Below are positions 1-6,847 of a stretch of DNA of 17,252 nucleotides, piece after piece (position 1 is the stretch's first letter; each line of letters starts with the position of its first letter). A program made the translations under genes and the position numbers. The notes under the pieces are model-generated. The model saw only the letters and a list, made by a program, of their open reading frames with translations. It searched no databases and was not told where the DNA came from. Where the stretch lies: NCBI GenBank assembly GCA_034667245.1, contig JAXDKI010000171.1, positions 1-17,252 on the forward strand, written 5' to 3'. Source of the DNA: DATBFX01 sp034667245 (GTDB taxonomy: Bacteria > Chloroflexota > Chloroflexia > Thermomicrobiales > UBA6265).

Positions 1-66
1 ATCAACAAGCTGTACGGCGACGGGTTTCTGACGGTGGAGGACGCCTTACTCGGCGCCGTCGTTTGA
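1..66 (+). CDS. C-terminal end of an unidentified protein (5' truncated)
   Basis: An open frame enters from the left edge and ends at TGA (64-66). Only 21 residues are visible, ending in VEDALLGAVV. Codons are GC-rich like those of the neighbours, so this is probably the true end of a gene. The fragment is too short to name a family. About 240 bases separate it from pdxH, and no convincing terminator was seen after it, only weak 5-bp hairpins near 72-113. Confidence 0.5.
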   Translation: MNKLYGDGFLTVEDALLGAVV

Positions 67-251
67 TCTTTCGTCGATTGTGGGTTCGAGACGAGTAATC
101 CCGGAAATCCGGCTAAGTCCTCTGTCATAGCTGAAGATGCGACCATCGGTGGCGCGAAGCGAGTGCGCTACCGCCAGAGAAACTGCGAACGAGGATAGTC
201 GGTCCGGTCCTCATCGAGATGATCGGTCCTGCCCGACCTGTATTGTAGCCA

Positions 252-260
252 TGCTAGACT
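252..260 (+). promoter_or_regulatory. possible extended -10 promoter for pdxH
   Basis: TGCTAGACT fits an extended -10 element (TGn plus a TATAAT-like hexamer) about 45 bases before the chosen pdxH start. No good -35 box lies at the usual distance. This is a pattern match only. Confidence 0.25.
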
Positions 261-304
261 CCTGGCTCGGCGATGCTGTGACCAGGATGGGGAGTTCCTC
301 AAAT

Positions 305-943
305 ATGTCGATCGCGGACCTTCGAAAGGATTACACCGCAGGGGGACTGGCCGAGGAGGACGCCGATGCGGACCCGCTCCGGCAATTCGCCCTCTGGTTC
401 GAACAGGCGAGGACCGTCACCGGGCACGAGCCGAACGCAATGACGGTTGCCACCGCCGATGCCGATGGAGTCCCGGCGGCGCGGATGCTCCTTCTCAAGG
501 GCTTCGACGTGCGCGGCTTCGTCTTCTACACCAACTTCGAGAGCGCGAAGGGACGCGACCTTGAGCAGAATCCGCGCGTAGCGCTCCTCTTCTACTGGCC
601 GGAGCTGGAACGCCAGGTCAGGATCAGCGGCGACGTCGAGCGCGTCTCCCCCGAGGAGACGGAGCGCTATTTCCACAGCCGTCCACGCGGCAGCCAGATC
701 GGCGCCTCCGTCTCCCGCCAGAGCGCGATCATCCCGAATCGCGAGGCCCTCGTCGACGCCGTCGCTCACTTCGAGCAGGAGCACGACGGGAGCGAGATTC
801 CCCTCCCCGACTACTGGGGAGGCTACCGCGTCCGTCCGACCTGGATCGAGTTCTGGCAGGGCCGCCCCTCCCGCCTCCACGACCGCCTCCGCTACTTGCG
901 CACGGACGACGGCAGTTGGCAGATGGTCCGCCTCTCGCCGTGA
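305..943 (+). CDS. pdxH: pyridoxamine/pyridoxine 5'-phosphate oxidase
   Basis: This FMN-dependent cytosolic enzyme oxidises pyridoxamine or pyridoxine 5'-phosphate to pyridoxal 5'-phosphate, the last step of vitamin B6 synthesis and salvage. The 212 residues match the usual PdxH length and run colinear with the E. coli protein: LRKDYTAGGL near the N-terminus (6-15), RMLLLKGF (60-67), FYTNFESAKG (74-83), ERQVRISG (102-109), the SRPRGSQIGA segment (125-134), WGGYRV (171-176) and the C-terminal IEFWQGRPSRLHDR (181-194), which holds the family's conserved Arg and His. The frame is open from 137, but that extension has no PdxH homology. ATG 305 is preferred because GGGGAG lies 10 bases upstream. 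ATG 287 in the same frame is the alternative and would add six residues. No cofactor-pathway gene is adjacent, and the next gene is convergent. Confidence 0.95.
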   Translation: MSIADLRKDYTAGGLAEEDADADPLRQFALWFEQARTVTGHEPNAMTVATADADGVPAARMLLLKGFDVRGFVFYTNFESAKGRDLEQNPRVALLFYWPELERQVRISGDVERVSPEETERYFHSRPRGSQIGASVSRQSAIIPNREALVDAVAHFEQEHDGSEIPLPDYWGGYRVRPTWIEFWQGRPSRLHDRLRYLRTDDGSWQMVRLSP

Positions 944-952
944 CCGAGGAGC

Positions 953-1017
953 CAGTTGTCAGAACGAATTGTGGCAACGGCCGGCGGGGAGCTACAGCCG
1001 ACGATGTCTGACAACTG
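953..1017. repeat. 11-bp perfect inverted repeat between convergent genes
   Basis: CAGTTGTCAGA (953-963) is exactly reverse-complemented at 1007-1017, with 43 bases between. It fills the gap between the convergent ends of pdxH and the SIS-domain gene. There is no T-run on either side, so it is not a classical terminator, though it could still form a long-loop stem at both 3' ends. Confidence 0.5.
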
Positions 1018-1025
1018 TCGACTCA

Positions 1026-1592
1026 CTACTCCAGATTGAAATGGCGCGCCCGTAACTGCTCCATCGTCTGTCCCGACTTTCGCATCAGCACCAGCGCCAC
1101 GAGGTCGAAGAAGATCAGCATCGAAATCTCAAAGGCGGTGCCCATCGGTAAAAGGCTGCGCCCGCCCCGATCGTCGGCCATCGTCTGCGACGGGAGATGG
1201 ACGACCACGTCCGCCTTGCTCGGGACCGTGCCTGCCGGTTGCGCCGTCACCACCAGGACGCGGGCTGCCGCCTGTCGTCCCAGATCGACGATCGTCTCGG
1301 CCGTCTTCAACTCGCCGGGTCCGGCACTGACGATGACGAGGTCGCCGGGGCCGACTGGAGGTGTCGTCACGTCGCCGACCACGAACGCGCGGAGGCCCAG
1401 GTGCATCAGTCGCATGGACAGCGCGCGCACCATCAGCCCCTCGCGGCCCAGACCGTAGCAGACGATCGTTCCCGCCCGCAGGATCTCGTCGCTCATAACG
1501 TCTGCCGCTTCCGGCGCGATCCGTGAGAGCGCCTCGTCGAGTTCCGCCAGTGCCTGTTTCGACATCGCGTTCAGGTCTGCAGTCGCGGTCAC
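1026..1592 (-). CDS. SIS-domain sugar isomerase, 6-phospho-3-hexuloisomerase-like
   Basis: This is a single-SIS-domain protein of about 188 residues, the usual size for 6-phospho-3-hexuloisomerase (PHI/HxlB), which interconverts hexulose-6-phosphate and fructose-6-phosphate in the ribulose monophosphate pathway. Visible features are a glycine-rich phosphate-sugar loop GLGREG (47-52), MRLMHLGLRAFVVGDVTTPP (60-79), SAGPGELKT (89-97, the SGSGET-like loop of SIS isomerases), LLPMGTAFE (147-155) and the C-terminal RHFNLE, close to the RHANLE ending typical of PHI proteins. A TTG at 1616 opens the frame, but AGGAGGGG (1599-1606) abuts an ATG at 1598 and sits 6 bases before GTG 1592. The GTG is therefore preferred and ATG 1598 is possible. 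The gene follows the ROK kinase in the same direction with a short gap and is probably co-transcribed. No hexulose-phosphate synthase partner is visible, so the substrate is inferred. Confidence 0.85.
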   Translation of the reverse strand: MTATADLNAMSKQALAELDEALSRIAPEAADVMSDEILRAGTIVCYGLGREGLMVRALSMRLMHLGLRAFVVGDVTTPPVGPGDLVIVSAGPGELKTAETIVDLGRQAAARVLVVTAQPAGTVPSKADVVVHLPSQTMADDRGGRSLLPMGTAFEISMLIFFDLVALVLMRKSGQTMEQLRARHFNLE

Positions 1593-1634
1593 CGTCATCC
1601 CCTCCTGCTTAGCCAACCCGGAGCCGAGGCGCTG

Positions 1635-2609
1635 CTACCGCAATTCCTCCCGTAGCGCCAGCTCCGGATCGAGTTCCCACAAAGCACCGAAGACGGCGCC
1701 GTGCAGTTGCGCGTCCTCACCGAGCACCGAGTGCATGAGTGTCGGCACCACGCGCAGCTCGCGTTCGACCCGGACGCGGACGCGGTCGATCAGATCGGCC
1801 CCTGCGGAGGCGGTGCCGCCGCCGAAGATGATTGCCTGCGGATCGAGCAGCGCCGAGATGTTGATCACCGCGATCGCCAGGTAATCGGCGACCCGGTCGG
1901 CGACCGGCTTGAGACGCCGGTCTTCGTCTGCAAGGTCGATCGCCTCGGCCGCGGAGAGTTTCTTACGGACGACCTTGCGCGCCTCCTTACGGATCGCCGG
2001 GCCGCCGATCAGCAACTCCAGACTGCCGTGCCCTCGCCGTTCTTTGCCGAGGTGTTGGCGCCCCATCACGAAGGTGCCGACCTCGCCGGCGGCGTTGTGG
2101 TATCCCCGGTGCAGACGACCGTTGATCACCACGCCCGCTCCGATCCCGGTGCCGAGGGCGAGAAAGACGAAGTTGTGCATGTTTCGCGCACTGCCGCGCC
2201 AGCGCTCGCCGAGCGCCGCGGCATTGGCGTCCTGGTCGATCCAGACCGGGATATTGAACCGCTGTTTCAAGATCCCCTGCAGCGGCACGTCTTTCCACCC
2301 CGCCAAATTGCCCGCGACGATGACCCGACCGTCGTCGAGATCGACCGGTCCGGGTACCGCGATCCCCAAGGAGCAGACGCTCTTCAGCGATCGACCGGTT
2401 TGCGCGACAAGTCCCTCAATCGCCCTGCCCATCTGATCGACCATGGCCTCAGGTCCGTCGTTGGCCGGCGTGGCGAAGCTGTCACGCGCGACCTCCTCCC
2501 CCTTCTCGGTGTCACAGGCCATCAGCGCGACCTTGGTGCCGCCGATGTCGACGCCCACCACGAGGTCGCGTGTCTGCCTTTTTTTCGCTGTCTTGGCCGA
2601 GTTTGCCAC
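1635..2609 (-). CDS. ROK-family sugar kinase (glucokinase-like)
   Basis: This is a cytosolic ATP-dependent sugar kinase of 324 residues, a normal ROK length. The N-terminal phosphate-binding motif DIGGTK is at 21-26, NLAGW at 101-105, the catalytic-Asp segment DQDANAAALGE at 125-135 (Asp127 is the likely base), and LALGTGIGAGVVINGRLHRG at 150-169. Two family landmarks are altered. The GELGH sugar/zinc motif reads GEVGT (175-179), and the CxCGxxGCxE zinc cluster is replaced by a cysteine-free segment around 186-198, although SLELLIGGPAI follows in register. Sugar specificity could therefore differ from classical glucokinase, and zinc binding through this cluster is unlikely. The start is GTG at 2609, with GGGGG about 10 bases upstream. 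A run of seven A lies in codons 9-11. The SIS isomerase gene follows and probably shares the transcript, which suggests a kinase/isomerase pair for sugar-phosphate entry. Divergent from lon. Confidence 0.9.
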   Translation of the reverse strand: MANSAKTAKKRQTRDLVVGVDIGGTKVALMACDTEKGEEVARDSFATPANDGPEAMVDQMGRAIEGLVAQTGRSLKSVCSLGIAVPGPVDLDDGRVIVAGNLAGWKDVPLQGILKQRFNIPVWIDQDANAAALGERWRGSARNMHNFVFLALGTGIGAGVVINGRLHRGYHNAAGEVGTFVMGRQHLGKERRGHGSLELLIGGPAIRKEARKVVRKKLSAAEAIDLADEDRRLKPVADRVADYLAIAVINISALLDPQAIIFGGGTASAGADLIDRVRVRVERELRVVPTLMHSVLGEDAQLHGAVFGALWELDPELALREELR

Positions 2610-2687
2610 CTAGTCAAATCCCCCGTCGCTCAGGTGTCTCCGCTACGTCCTGTCCGCGTTCGGCTGGTCTGGCAAGCCGAAACGGGC

Positions 2688-2697
2688 TAGAATTATC
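2688..2697. promoter_or_regulatory. possible back-to-back -10 boxes between the ROK kinase and lon
   Basis: The short AT-rich stretch TAGAATTATC stands out in GC-rich DNA between divergent genes. It reads TAGAAT toward lon (2688-2693) and GATAAT toward the kinase (2692-2697). Neither direction has a good -35 box at 16-18 bases. No CIRCE- or HAIR-type heat-shock operator was found here. Confidence 0.2.
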
Positions 2698-2830
2698 GTG
2701 AGTTTTGCCGCCACCCCGTGCCCCCTGCCCGGTGCAGCCTCAACACGTGAATCGACTGCGCCTGCAAGGGGGCCGTGTCTCGGGGCTCGTGCTCCGTGCA
2801 GGTGGCATCCTAGCCGTGAAAGACGAAACC

Positions 2831-5491
2831 ATGCCGTCAGGCACCACATCAAAGAAGACCACAACGAAAACGACCGAGCAGCCGCCGACCGATGCTGCAA
2901 CGCCGACGGTCGCGGAGTCGACAAACACGACTGTCGCCCCAAAGCGAGCCACCGAAAAGCGGCGCGAGCGTTCGCGCCCTGAGCGTGCCAAGCGCCGACC
3001 GGTCGCGCTGCCGGTGCTCATTGTCGACGAGACCGTCCTGCTCCCGCACATGTCGATCCCCTTCCCGATCGAGGATGACGAGGCGGCGATGGTGGTCGAG
3101 CGCGCCTCCCGCATGCCGCTCCGCCAGGTACTCGTCCTCACCGAGCGGGTCGTCAACCGCCCCGCCAGCGACGGCGCGGTCGACAGCGAGTTCCGCGAGC
3201 TCTTGGCAGACGAGGACGCGCCTCCGGTCGAGGAGCGTCGGCGTCCGCGGAGCGCCGAGCCCCAACGGGCCGAAGACGGTGATGACCCGGGCGGATGGGT
3301 GCCGGACGAGGAGTTGCCGGTCGAGGAGTACGAGCTCTGCGACGTTGGCGTCATCGCCGAAGTCGGGCAACGTATCTCTCGCCCCGGTGGCCACTCGCAC
3401 GTCATCCTGCAGGGTGTCGCGCGGGGTATCGTCGTCGACGTGATCCAACAGGACCCGTACGTCGTCGCTCGCGTCAACCGCCACGACGATCCCGTCTCCA
3501 CCTCCTCCGAGGGCGAAGCGGCGATGACGGCCGTCTTGGAACAAGTCGAGAACTACATCAGCATGCTTCCGAACGTCCCGGAAGAGGTGCTGACAATGGT
3601 CCGCAGCGTCGAAGAGCCGGGCTGGCTGGCCGACCTGATTGCCTTCTCGCCGGAGTTCACACCCGATCAGCGGCAGGATCTCCTCGAGATCCTCGACCCG
3701 GTCGACCGCCTGCGCCAGCTCAGCGTGATGATCCAAAAGCGCTTGATCGTCCTCAACCTGCGGCAGCAGATCGCCACCGAGGCGCAGGCGGGCATGGACC
3801 GGCAGCAGCGGGAGTACTTCCTGCGCGAGCAGATCCGTGCCATCCAGAAGGAGCTCGGCGAAGGGAGCCCCGAGGAGACCCTCGCCGGCGAGCTGCGCCA
3901 GAAGATCGAAGCTGCCGGGATGCCGGAGGAAGTCCAGGCCAAGGCGCTGGTCCAGGTCGAGCGCCTTGAACAGCAGCACCCCTTCTCGCCCGAGATCGGC
4001 GTCATCCGGACCTATCTGGAGTGGATGATCGAACTCCCCTGGGCGATCCAGACGGAGGACCGGTTGGATCTGACCGAGGCCGCGAAGATTCTCGAGGCCG
4101 ATCACTACGGGCTCGACAAGGTCAAGGAGCGGATCCTCGAATACATCGCCGTCCGCAAGCTCGCCGGCGATCGCCAGCGGGCGCCCATCATCTGCTTCGT
4201 CGGCCCGCCGGGTGTGGGCAAAACCAGCCTCGGCCGCTCGATTGCGCGGGCGATCGGCCGCAACTACGTGCGGATGTCGCTCGGCGGCGTCCGGGATGAG
4301 GCGGAGATCCGCGGCCACCGGCGGACCTACGTCGGCGCCATGCCTGGCCGTGTCGTCAAGGCATTGCGCGACGCCAAGAGCCGCAACCCGGTGATGGTCC
4401 TCGACGAGATCGACAAAGTCGGCTCGGACGCCTTCCGGGGCGATCCCGCCTCCGCGTTGCTCGAAGTCCTCGACCCAGAGCAGAACTCGTCGTTCTCCGA
4501 CCACTACTTGGAGGTGCCGTTCGATCTCTCGAAGATCATCTTCATCACGACCGCCAACCTCCTTGAGCCGATCCCACCGGCGCTGCGCGACCGGATGGAA
4601 GTGATCGAGGTTCCCGGCTACACCGAGGTCGAGAAGCTGGCGATCGCCCGCGACTTCCTCCTGCCGAAGGCGCTGGAGTCGCACGGTTTGACGCCAGAGC
4701 ATCTCGAAGTGACCGACGACGGACTGCGCCGCGTAATTCGCGAGTACACCGAGGAGTCCGGCGTTCGCAACCTGGAGCGTGAGCTCGGCTCGCTCTGCCG
4801 GAAGGCGGCCCGCCGCTTCGCCGGCGAAGATGCCCCGGATCGGATCGTGATCGACGCGCCTGACCTGCCGAACGTCCTTGGCGTGCCGCGCTACGAGTTT
4901 GGCCGCGCCGAGGAGCAGGACGAGGTCGGCGTCGCCACTGGTGCCGCCGTTACCAGCGTCGGCGGTGACCTCCTCTCGATCGAAGTCACCATCATGGAAG
5001 GCAAGGGCGAACTGATCCTGACCGGTCAGCTCGGCGAGGTGATGCAGGAATCGGCGCGAGCGGCGATCTCCTACGCCCGCAGCCACGCCATGGAGTACGG
5101 AATCGAGACGGGCTACTTCGACCGCCGCAACATCCACGTCCACATTCCGGCCGGCGCTATCCCCAAGGACGGCCCGTCGGCCGGTATCACCATCGCGACC
5201 GCGCTCATCTCCGCGCTCACCGGCCGTAAGGTCCGCAAGGATGTGGCGATGACCGGCGAGGTCACGCTTCGCGGCAAAGTCCTCCCCATCGGCGGACTCC
5301 GAGAGAAGACCCTCGCCGCCCACCGCGGCGGCATCCGGACCTTTCTGCTGCCGCGTCGCAATGCGAAAGACCTCTCGGAGTTGCCCGAAGTCGTACGCAA
5401 TGACATGGAGCTGATCCAGGTCGGCTCGCTCGCCGAGGTTCTCGACGTGGCGCTTCTCCCGGCCGAAGAGCGAAACTTGCACGTGGCGTAG
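2831..5491 (+). CDS. lon: ATP-dependent protease Lon (LonA type)
   Basis: This cytosolic AAA+ serine protease degrades misfolded and regulatory proteins. From ATG 2831 it has 886 residues, about 100 more than E. coli Lon. It has a Thr/Lys/Arg-rich tail (1-57), a LON substrate-binding domain from VALPVLIVDETVLLPHM (58 on) with an acidic, Pro-rich insertion at about 110-168, and a helical region with the QREYFLREQ segment. The AAA+ module carries Walker A GPPGVGKTS (458-466), Walker B VMVLDEID (521-528) and FITTANLLEPIPPALRDRME. The C-terminal protease domain has the Ser-Lys dyad: Ser783 in KDGPSAGIT and Lys826 in GGLREKT, 43 residues apart as in E. coli. The frame is open from 2705, but the first 42 codons show no Lon homology. 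GTG 2816 is an alternative start; the RBS before 2831 is weak. Monocistronic: it is divergent from the ROK kinase and followed at once by a strong terminator. Confidence 0.96.
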   Translation: MPSGTTSKKTTTKTTEQPPTDAATPTVAESTNTTVAPKRATEKRRERSRPERAKRRPVALPVLIVDETVLLPHMSIPFPIEDDEAAMVVERASRMPLRQVLVLTERVVNRPASDGAVDSEFRELLADEDAPPVEERRRPRSAEPQRAEDGDDPGGWVPDEELPVEEYELCDVGVIAEVGQRISRPGGHSHVILQGVARGIVVDVIQQDPYVVARVNRHDDPVSTSSEGEAAMTAVLEQVENYISMLPNVPEEVLTMVRSVEEPGWLADLIAFSPEFTPDQRQDLLEILDPVDRLRQLSVMIQKRLIVLNLRQQIATEAQAGMDRQQREYFLREQIRAIQKELGEGSPEETLAGELRQKIEAAGMPEEVQAKALVQVERLEQQHPFSPEIGVIRTYLEWMIELPWAIQTEDRLDLTEAAKILEADHYGLDKVKERILEYIAVRKLAGDRQRAPIICFVGPPGVGKTSLGRSIARAIGRNYVRMSLGGVRDEAEIRGHRRTYVGAMPGRVVKALRDAKSRNPVMVLDEIDKVGSDAFRGDPASALLEVLDPEQNSSFSDHYLEVPFDLSKIIFITTANLLEPIPPALRDRMEVIEVPGYTEVEKLAIARDFLLPKALESHGLTPEHLEVTDDGLRRVIREYTEESGVRNLERELGSLCRKAARRFAGEDAPDRIVIDAPDLPNVLGVPRYEFGRAEEQDEVGVATGAAVTSVGGDLLSIEVTIMEGKGELILTGQLGEVMQESARAAISYARSHAMEYGIETGYFDRRNIHVHIPAGAIPKDGPSAGITIATALISALTGRKVRKDVAMTGEVTLRGKVLPIGGLREKTLAAHRGGIRTFLLPRRNAKDLSELPEVVRNDMELIQVGSLAEVLDVALLPAEERNLHVA

Positions 5492-5547
5492 GGTGTAAGG
5501 AACTCGGCTACCCTGTTCTCTCCTGAGCAATCGACGTAAGAAGCGTC

Positions 5548-5591
5548 ACCGGCCGGCCCGACATGTCGGGCCGGCCGGTTTCCTTTTGCTG
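5548..5591 (+). terminator. Rho-independent terminator of lon
   Basis: Bases 5548-5579 form a perfect 32-base palindrome of mostly G and C (14-bp stem with a CATG loop, or fully self-complementary). It is followed by TTTCCTTTTG and starts 57 bases after the lon stop codon. Confidence 0.9.
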
Positions 5592-5637
5592 TCATCTCGG
5601 TTGCCGCTTATTTCGCGCAATCGGCATGGCATGTGCG

Positions 5638-5665
5638 TTGCCTTCAGGGGCGGCGGATCTACCAT
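5638..5665 (+). promoter_or_regulatory. possible chaB promoter
   Basis: TTGCCT (5638-5643) and TACCAT (5660-5665) are separated by 16 bases. The predicted transcript would start just before the ribosome binding site of chaB, giving a very short leader. This is a weak pattern match, supported mainly by the strong terminator upstream, which means chaB needs its own promoter. Confidence 0.25.
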
Positions 5666-5689
5666 TCTTCGCCGCAAAGGAGGCCAACA

Positions 5690-5905
5690 ATGCCGTACAA
5701 AACCAAGACCGATTTACCCGAGAGCGTCCGGGACAATCTGCCGTCCCACGCTCAGGACATCTACAAAGAGGCCTACAACAGCGCCTGGAACCAATATGGC
5801 CACGACGAAATCCGCGCCCACCGCGTCGCCTGGGGCGCCGTCGAGAAGAAGTACCACAAGAACGAGTCCGGTAAATGGGTTGAGGGAGCTTCGAAGGACG
5901 ATTAG
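5690..5905 (+). CDS. chaB: ChaB family protein
   Basis: This small soluble protein of 71 residues is close to E. coli ChaB in size and sequence. MPYKTKTDLPESV (1-13) and LPSHAQDIYKEAYNSAWNQY (17-36) are near-identical to the E. coli protein, followed by AHRVAWGAVEKKY (43-55). It lacks the charged spacer of about 13 residues that E. coli ChaB has before the HKVAW segment. ChaB was named as a putative regulator of the cation/proton antiporter ChaA, but its biochemical role is not settled. No chaA is present here. The start is clear: AAAGGAGG (5676-5683) ends 6 bases before ATG 5690. Confidence 0.92.
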   Translation: MPYKTKTDLPESVRDNLPSHAQDIYKEAYNSAWNQYGHDEIRAHRVAWGAVEKKYHKNESGKWVEGASKDD

Positions 5906-5927
5906 GTCCGGTTCGCGTGATTTCTCG

Positions 5928-5966
5928 AAATGGTGCACGGGCGCGGCACGCCGCGCCTGTCCATTT
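5928..5966 (+). terminator. GC-rich hairpin after chaB, probable terminator
   Basis: AAATGG (5928-5933) pairs with CCATTT (5961-5966), and an inner 8-bp arm GGCGCGGC (5940-5947) pairs with 5950-5957. An A-C-G segment (5937-5939) pairs with 5958-5960 through one G-T wobble, and three bases (5934-5936) bulge out. It lies 23 bases after the chaB stop. The T-run is short (three T inside the 3' arm), so termination is plausible but not certain. Confidence 0.55.
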
Positions 5967-6111
5967 GCACGCGTTTCCCATCCCCTTGACACCGACCCTC
6001 GCTTGCGCAAAGCTACCAATCATGTGTGTCGGATAGTCACGTCACCGCGAGTCAGTCGCCGGTGGCTGGCCGCGCGCGGGGTACGCCCTGCCGCTGAGAC
6101 GGGAGGCGGCG

Positions 6112-6438
6112 ATGGAGGCGAATCGAACCGAAGCGAGTGGCGCAGCTCGCTTCCGCATCGTGGCGGCAGAGGCACACAGTTGGTCCTCCTTATTGCTGGA
6201 GGACGAGCGCGGTCAGCGCTATCTCTACGTCGTCGGAACCCAAGCCCTGACGGAGATTGCCGCCGATGCGGCGGAAGATCTCATCGCCAAACGTGCCTAT
6301 CGGACCTGGCGCGGCGAGCGCTCCTGGACGGCGCTCGACCAATTGCCCCTTCTCGGGCAAGTGACCGGAACCCCGGCAATCGCGGGCATCCCTGTCCCCT
6401 TCTCAGGCTCGCACCAGGACGACGTTCAGCCCTCTTAA
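6112..6438 (+). CDS. hypothetical protein, 108 residues
   Basis: I do not recognise a family. The start is well supported: GGGAGG (6101-6106) ends 5 bases before ATG 6112. Codon third positions are GC-rich, as in neighbouring genes. The predicted protein has no membrane segment, signal peptide or cysteine. It opens with a polar stretch (1-12), then shows a beta-type pattern ARFRIVAAEAHSWSSLLLED (12-31) and GQRYLYVVGTQALTEIA, and ends in a Pro/Gly-rich tail. A perfect TTGACA at 5986-5991 lies upstream but has no convincing -10 partner at normal spacing. The stop codon sits inside the 10-base palindrome CTCTTAAGAG (6432-6441). It is probably a separate transcript from chaB, because a hairpin lies between them. 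Confidence 0.6.
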   Translation: MEANRTEASGAARFRIVAAEAHSWSSLLLEDERGQRYLYVVGTQALTEIAADAAEDLIAKRAYRTWRGERSWTALDQLPLLGQVTGTPAIAGIPVPFSGSHQDDVQPS

Positions 6439-6516
6439 GAGCAACCTGTCTCCGCGATCGACCGGCCGGTCCGTCGGGGTTAGCGACGCTCGACTCATCG
6501 CTCGCAGGAACGGCCA

Positions 6517-6551
6517 AATAGGTACTGACAAATAAGACTTTTTGTCCTATT
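6517..6551. repeat. AT-rich hairpin in GC-rich spacer
   Basis: GACAAA (6527-6532) pairs with TTTGTC (6541-6546), and AATAG (6517-6521) with CTATT (6547-6551), with a 5-base bulge on the left arm. An alternative fold pairs AATAAGAC with GTCCTATT around five T. It may end transcription of the 108-residue gene. It overlaps the TAG of the 54-codon minus-strand frame. Confidence 0.4.
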
Positions 6552-6726
6552 CCCCATCCCAAGCGGCACACTCGGCACGAAGCGCGGGCCTGGGCAGCAC
6601 GTACCCTGCACCGTCTGGCCCGGTCACCACCACCCGGAGCGATCCGTCCGTCCCCACCGCCGGCACCCCCGGCGCAACACAACGACGACCGTCCAGGCCG
6701 TCCCGCCTCAACCAATGAGGAACGGA

Positions 6727-6773
6727 GCCGATAGCGACGAGCCGCTATCGGCTGGCGGCTACCGGCTCGTCGC
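6727..6773. repeat. two mutually exclusive hairpins
   Basis: GCCGATAGC (6727-6735) is perfectly inverted at 6744-6752 with an 8-base loop. GCGACGAGCC (6734-6743) is perfectly inverted at 6764-6773 with a 20-base loop. The arms overlap, so only one can form at a time. They lie 75-121 bases downstream of the stop codon of the minus-strand metalloprotease gene. Confidence 0.5.
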
Positions 6774-6847
6774 GTGGGACCGCACGCAGGGATCCCGTCG
6801 GCACCCGCCGAGCAATAGAACCGTTGTCACCCCATCTCTCGGCAGCC

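Larger units (their letters stand above)
6439..6847. other. 409 bases without a confident gene
   Basis: The stretch lies between the convergent ends of the 108-residue gene and the metalloprotease gene. It holds a 12-base palindrome GACCGGCCGGTC (6460-6471), an AT-rich hairpin (6517-6551), overlapping GC-rich hairpins (6727-6773) and one minus-strand frame of 54 codons (TTG 6711 to TAG 6547). That frame has plausible codon usage but no ribosome binding site and no recognised family. It may be a gene remnant. No tRNA or transposon ends were seen. Confidence 0.5.

Noticed and set aside
2578..2585. Seven-A run in the ROK kinase start as programmed frameshift
   Set aside because: The frame is intact through the run, and alternative frames lead to no meaningful product.
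2849..5530. Long minus-strand open frame of 893 codons opposite lon
   Set aside because: It mirrors the lon gene in a GC-rich codon pattern, its protein has no recognisable domain, and the plus-strand product is unmistakably Lon.
5986..5991. Perfect TTGACA as promoter of the 108-residue gene
   Set aside because: No acceptable -10 box lies 16-18 bases downstream; the nearest (TACCAA) is 22 bases away. Noted only as a weak possibility.
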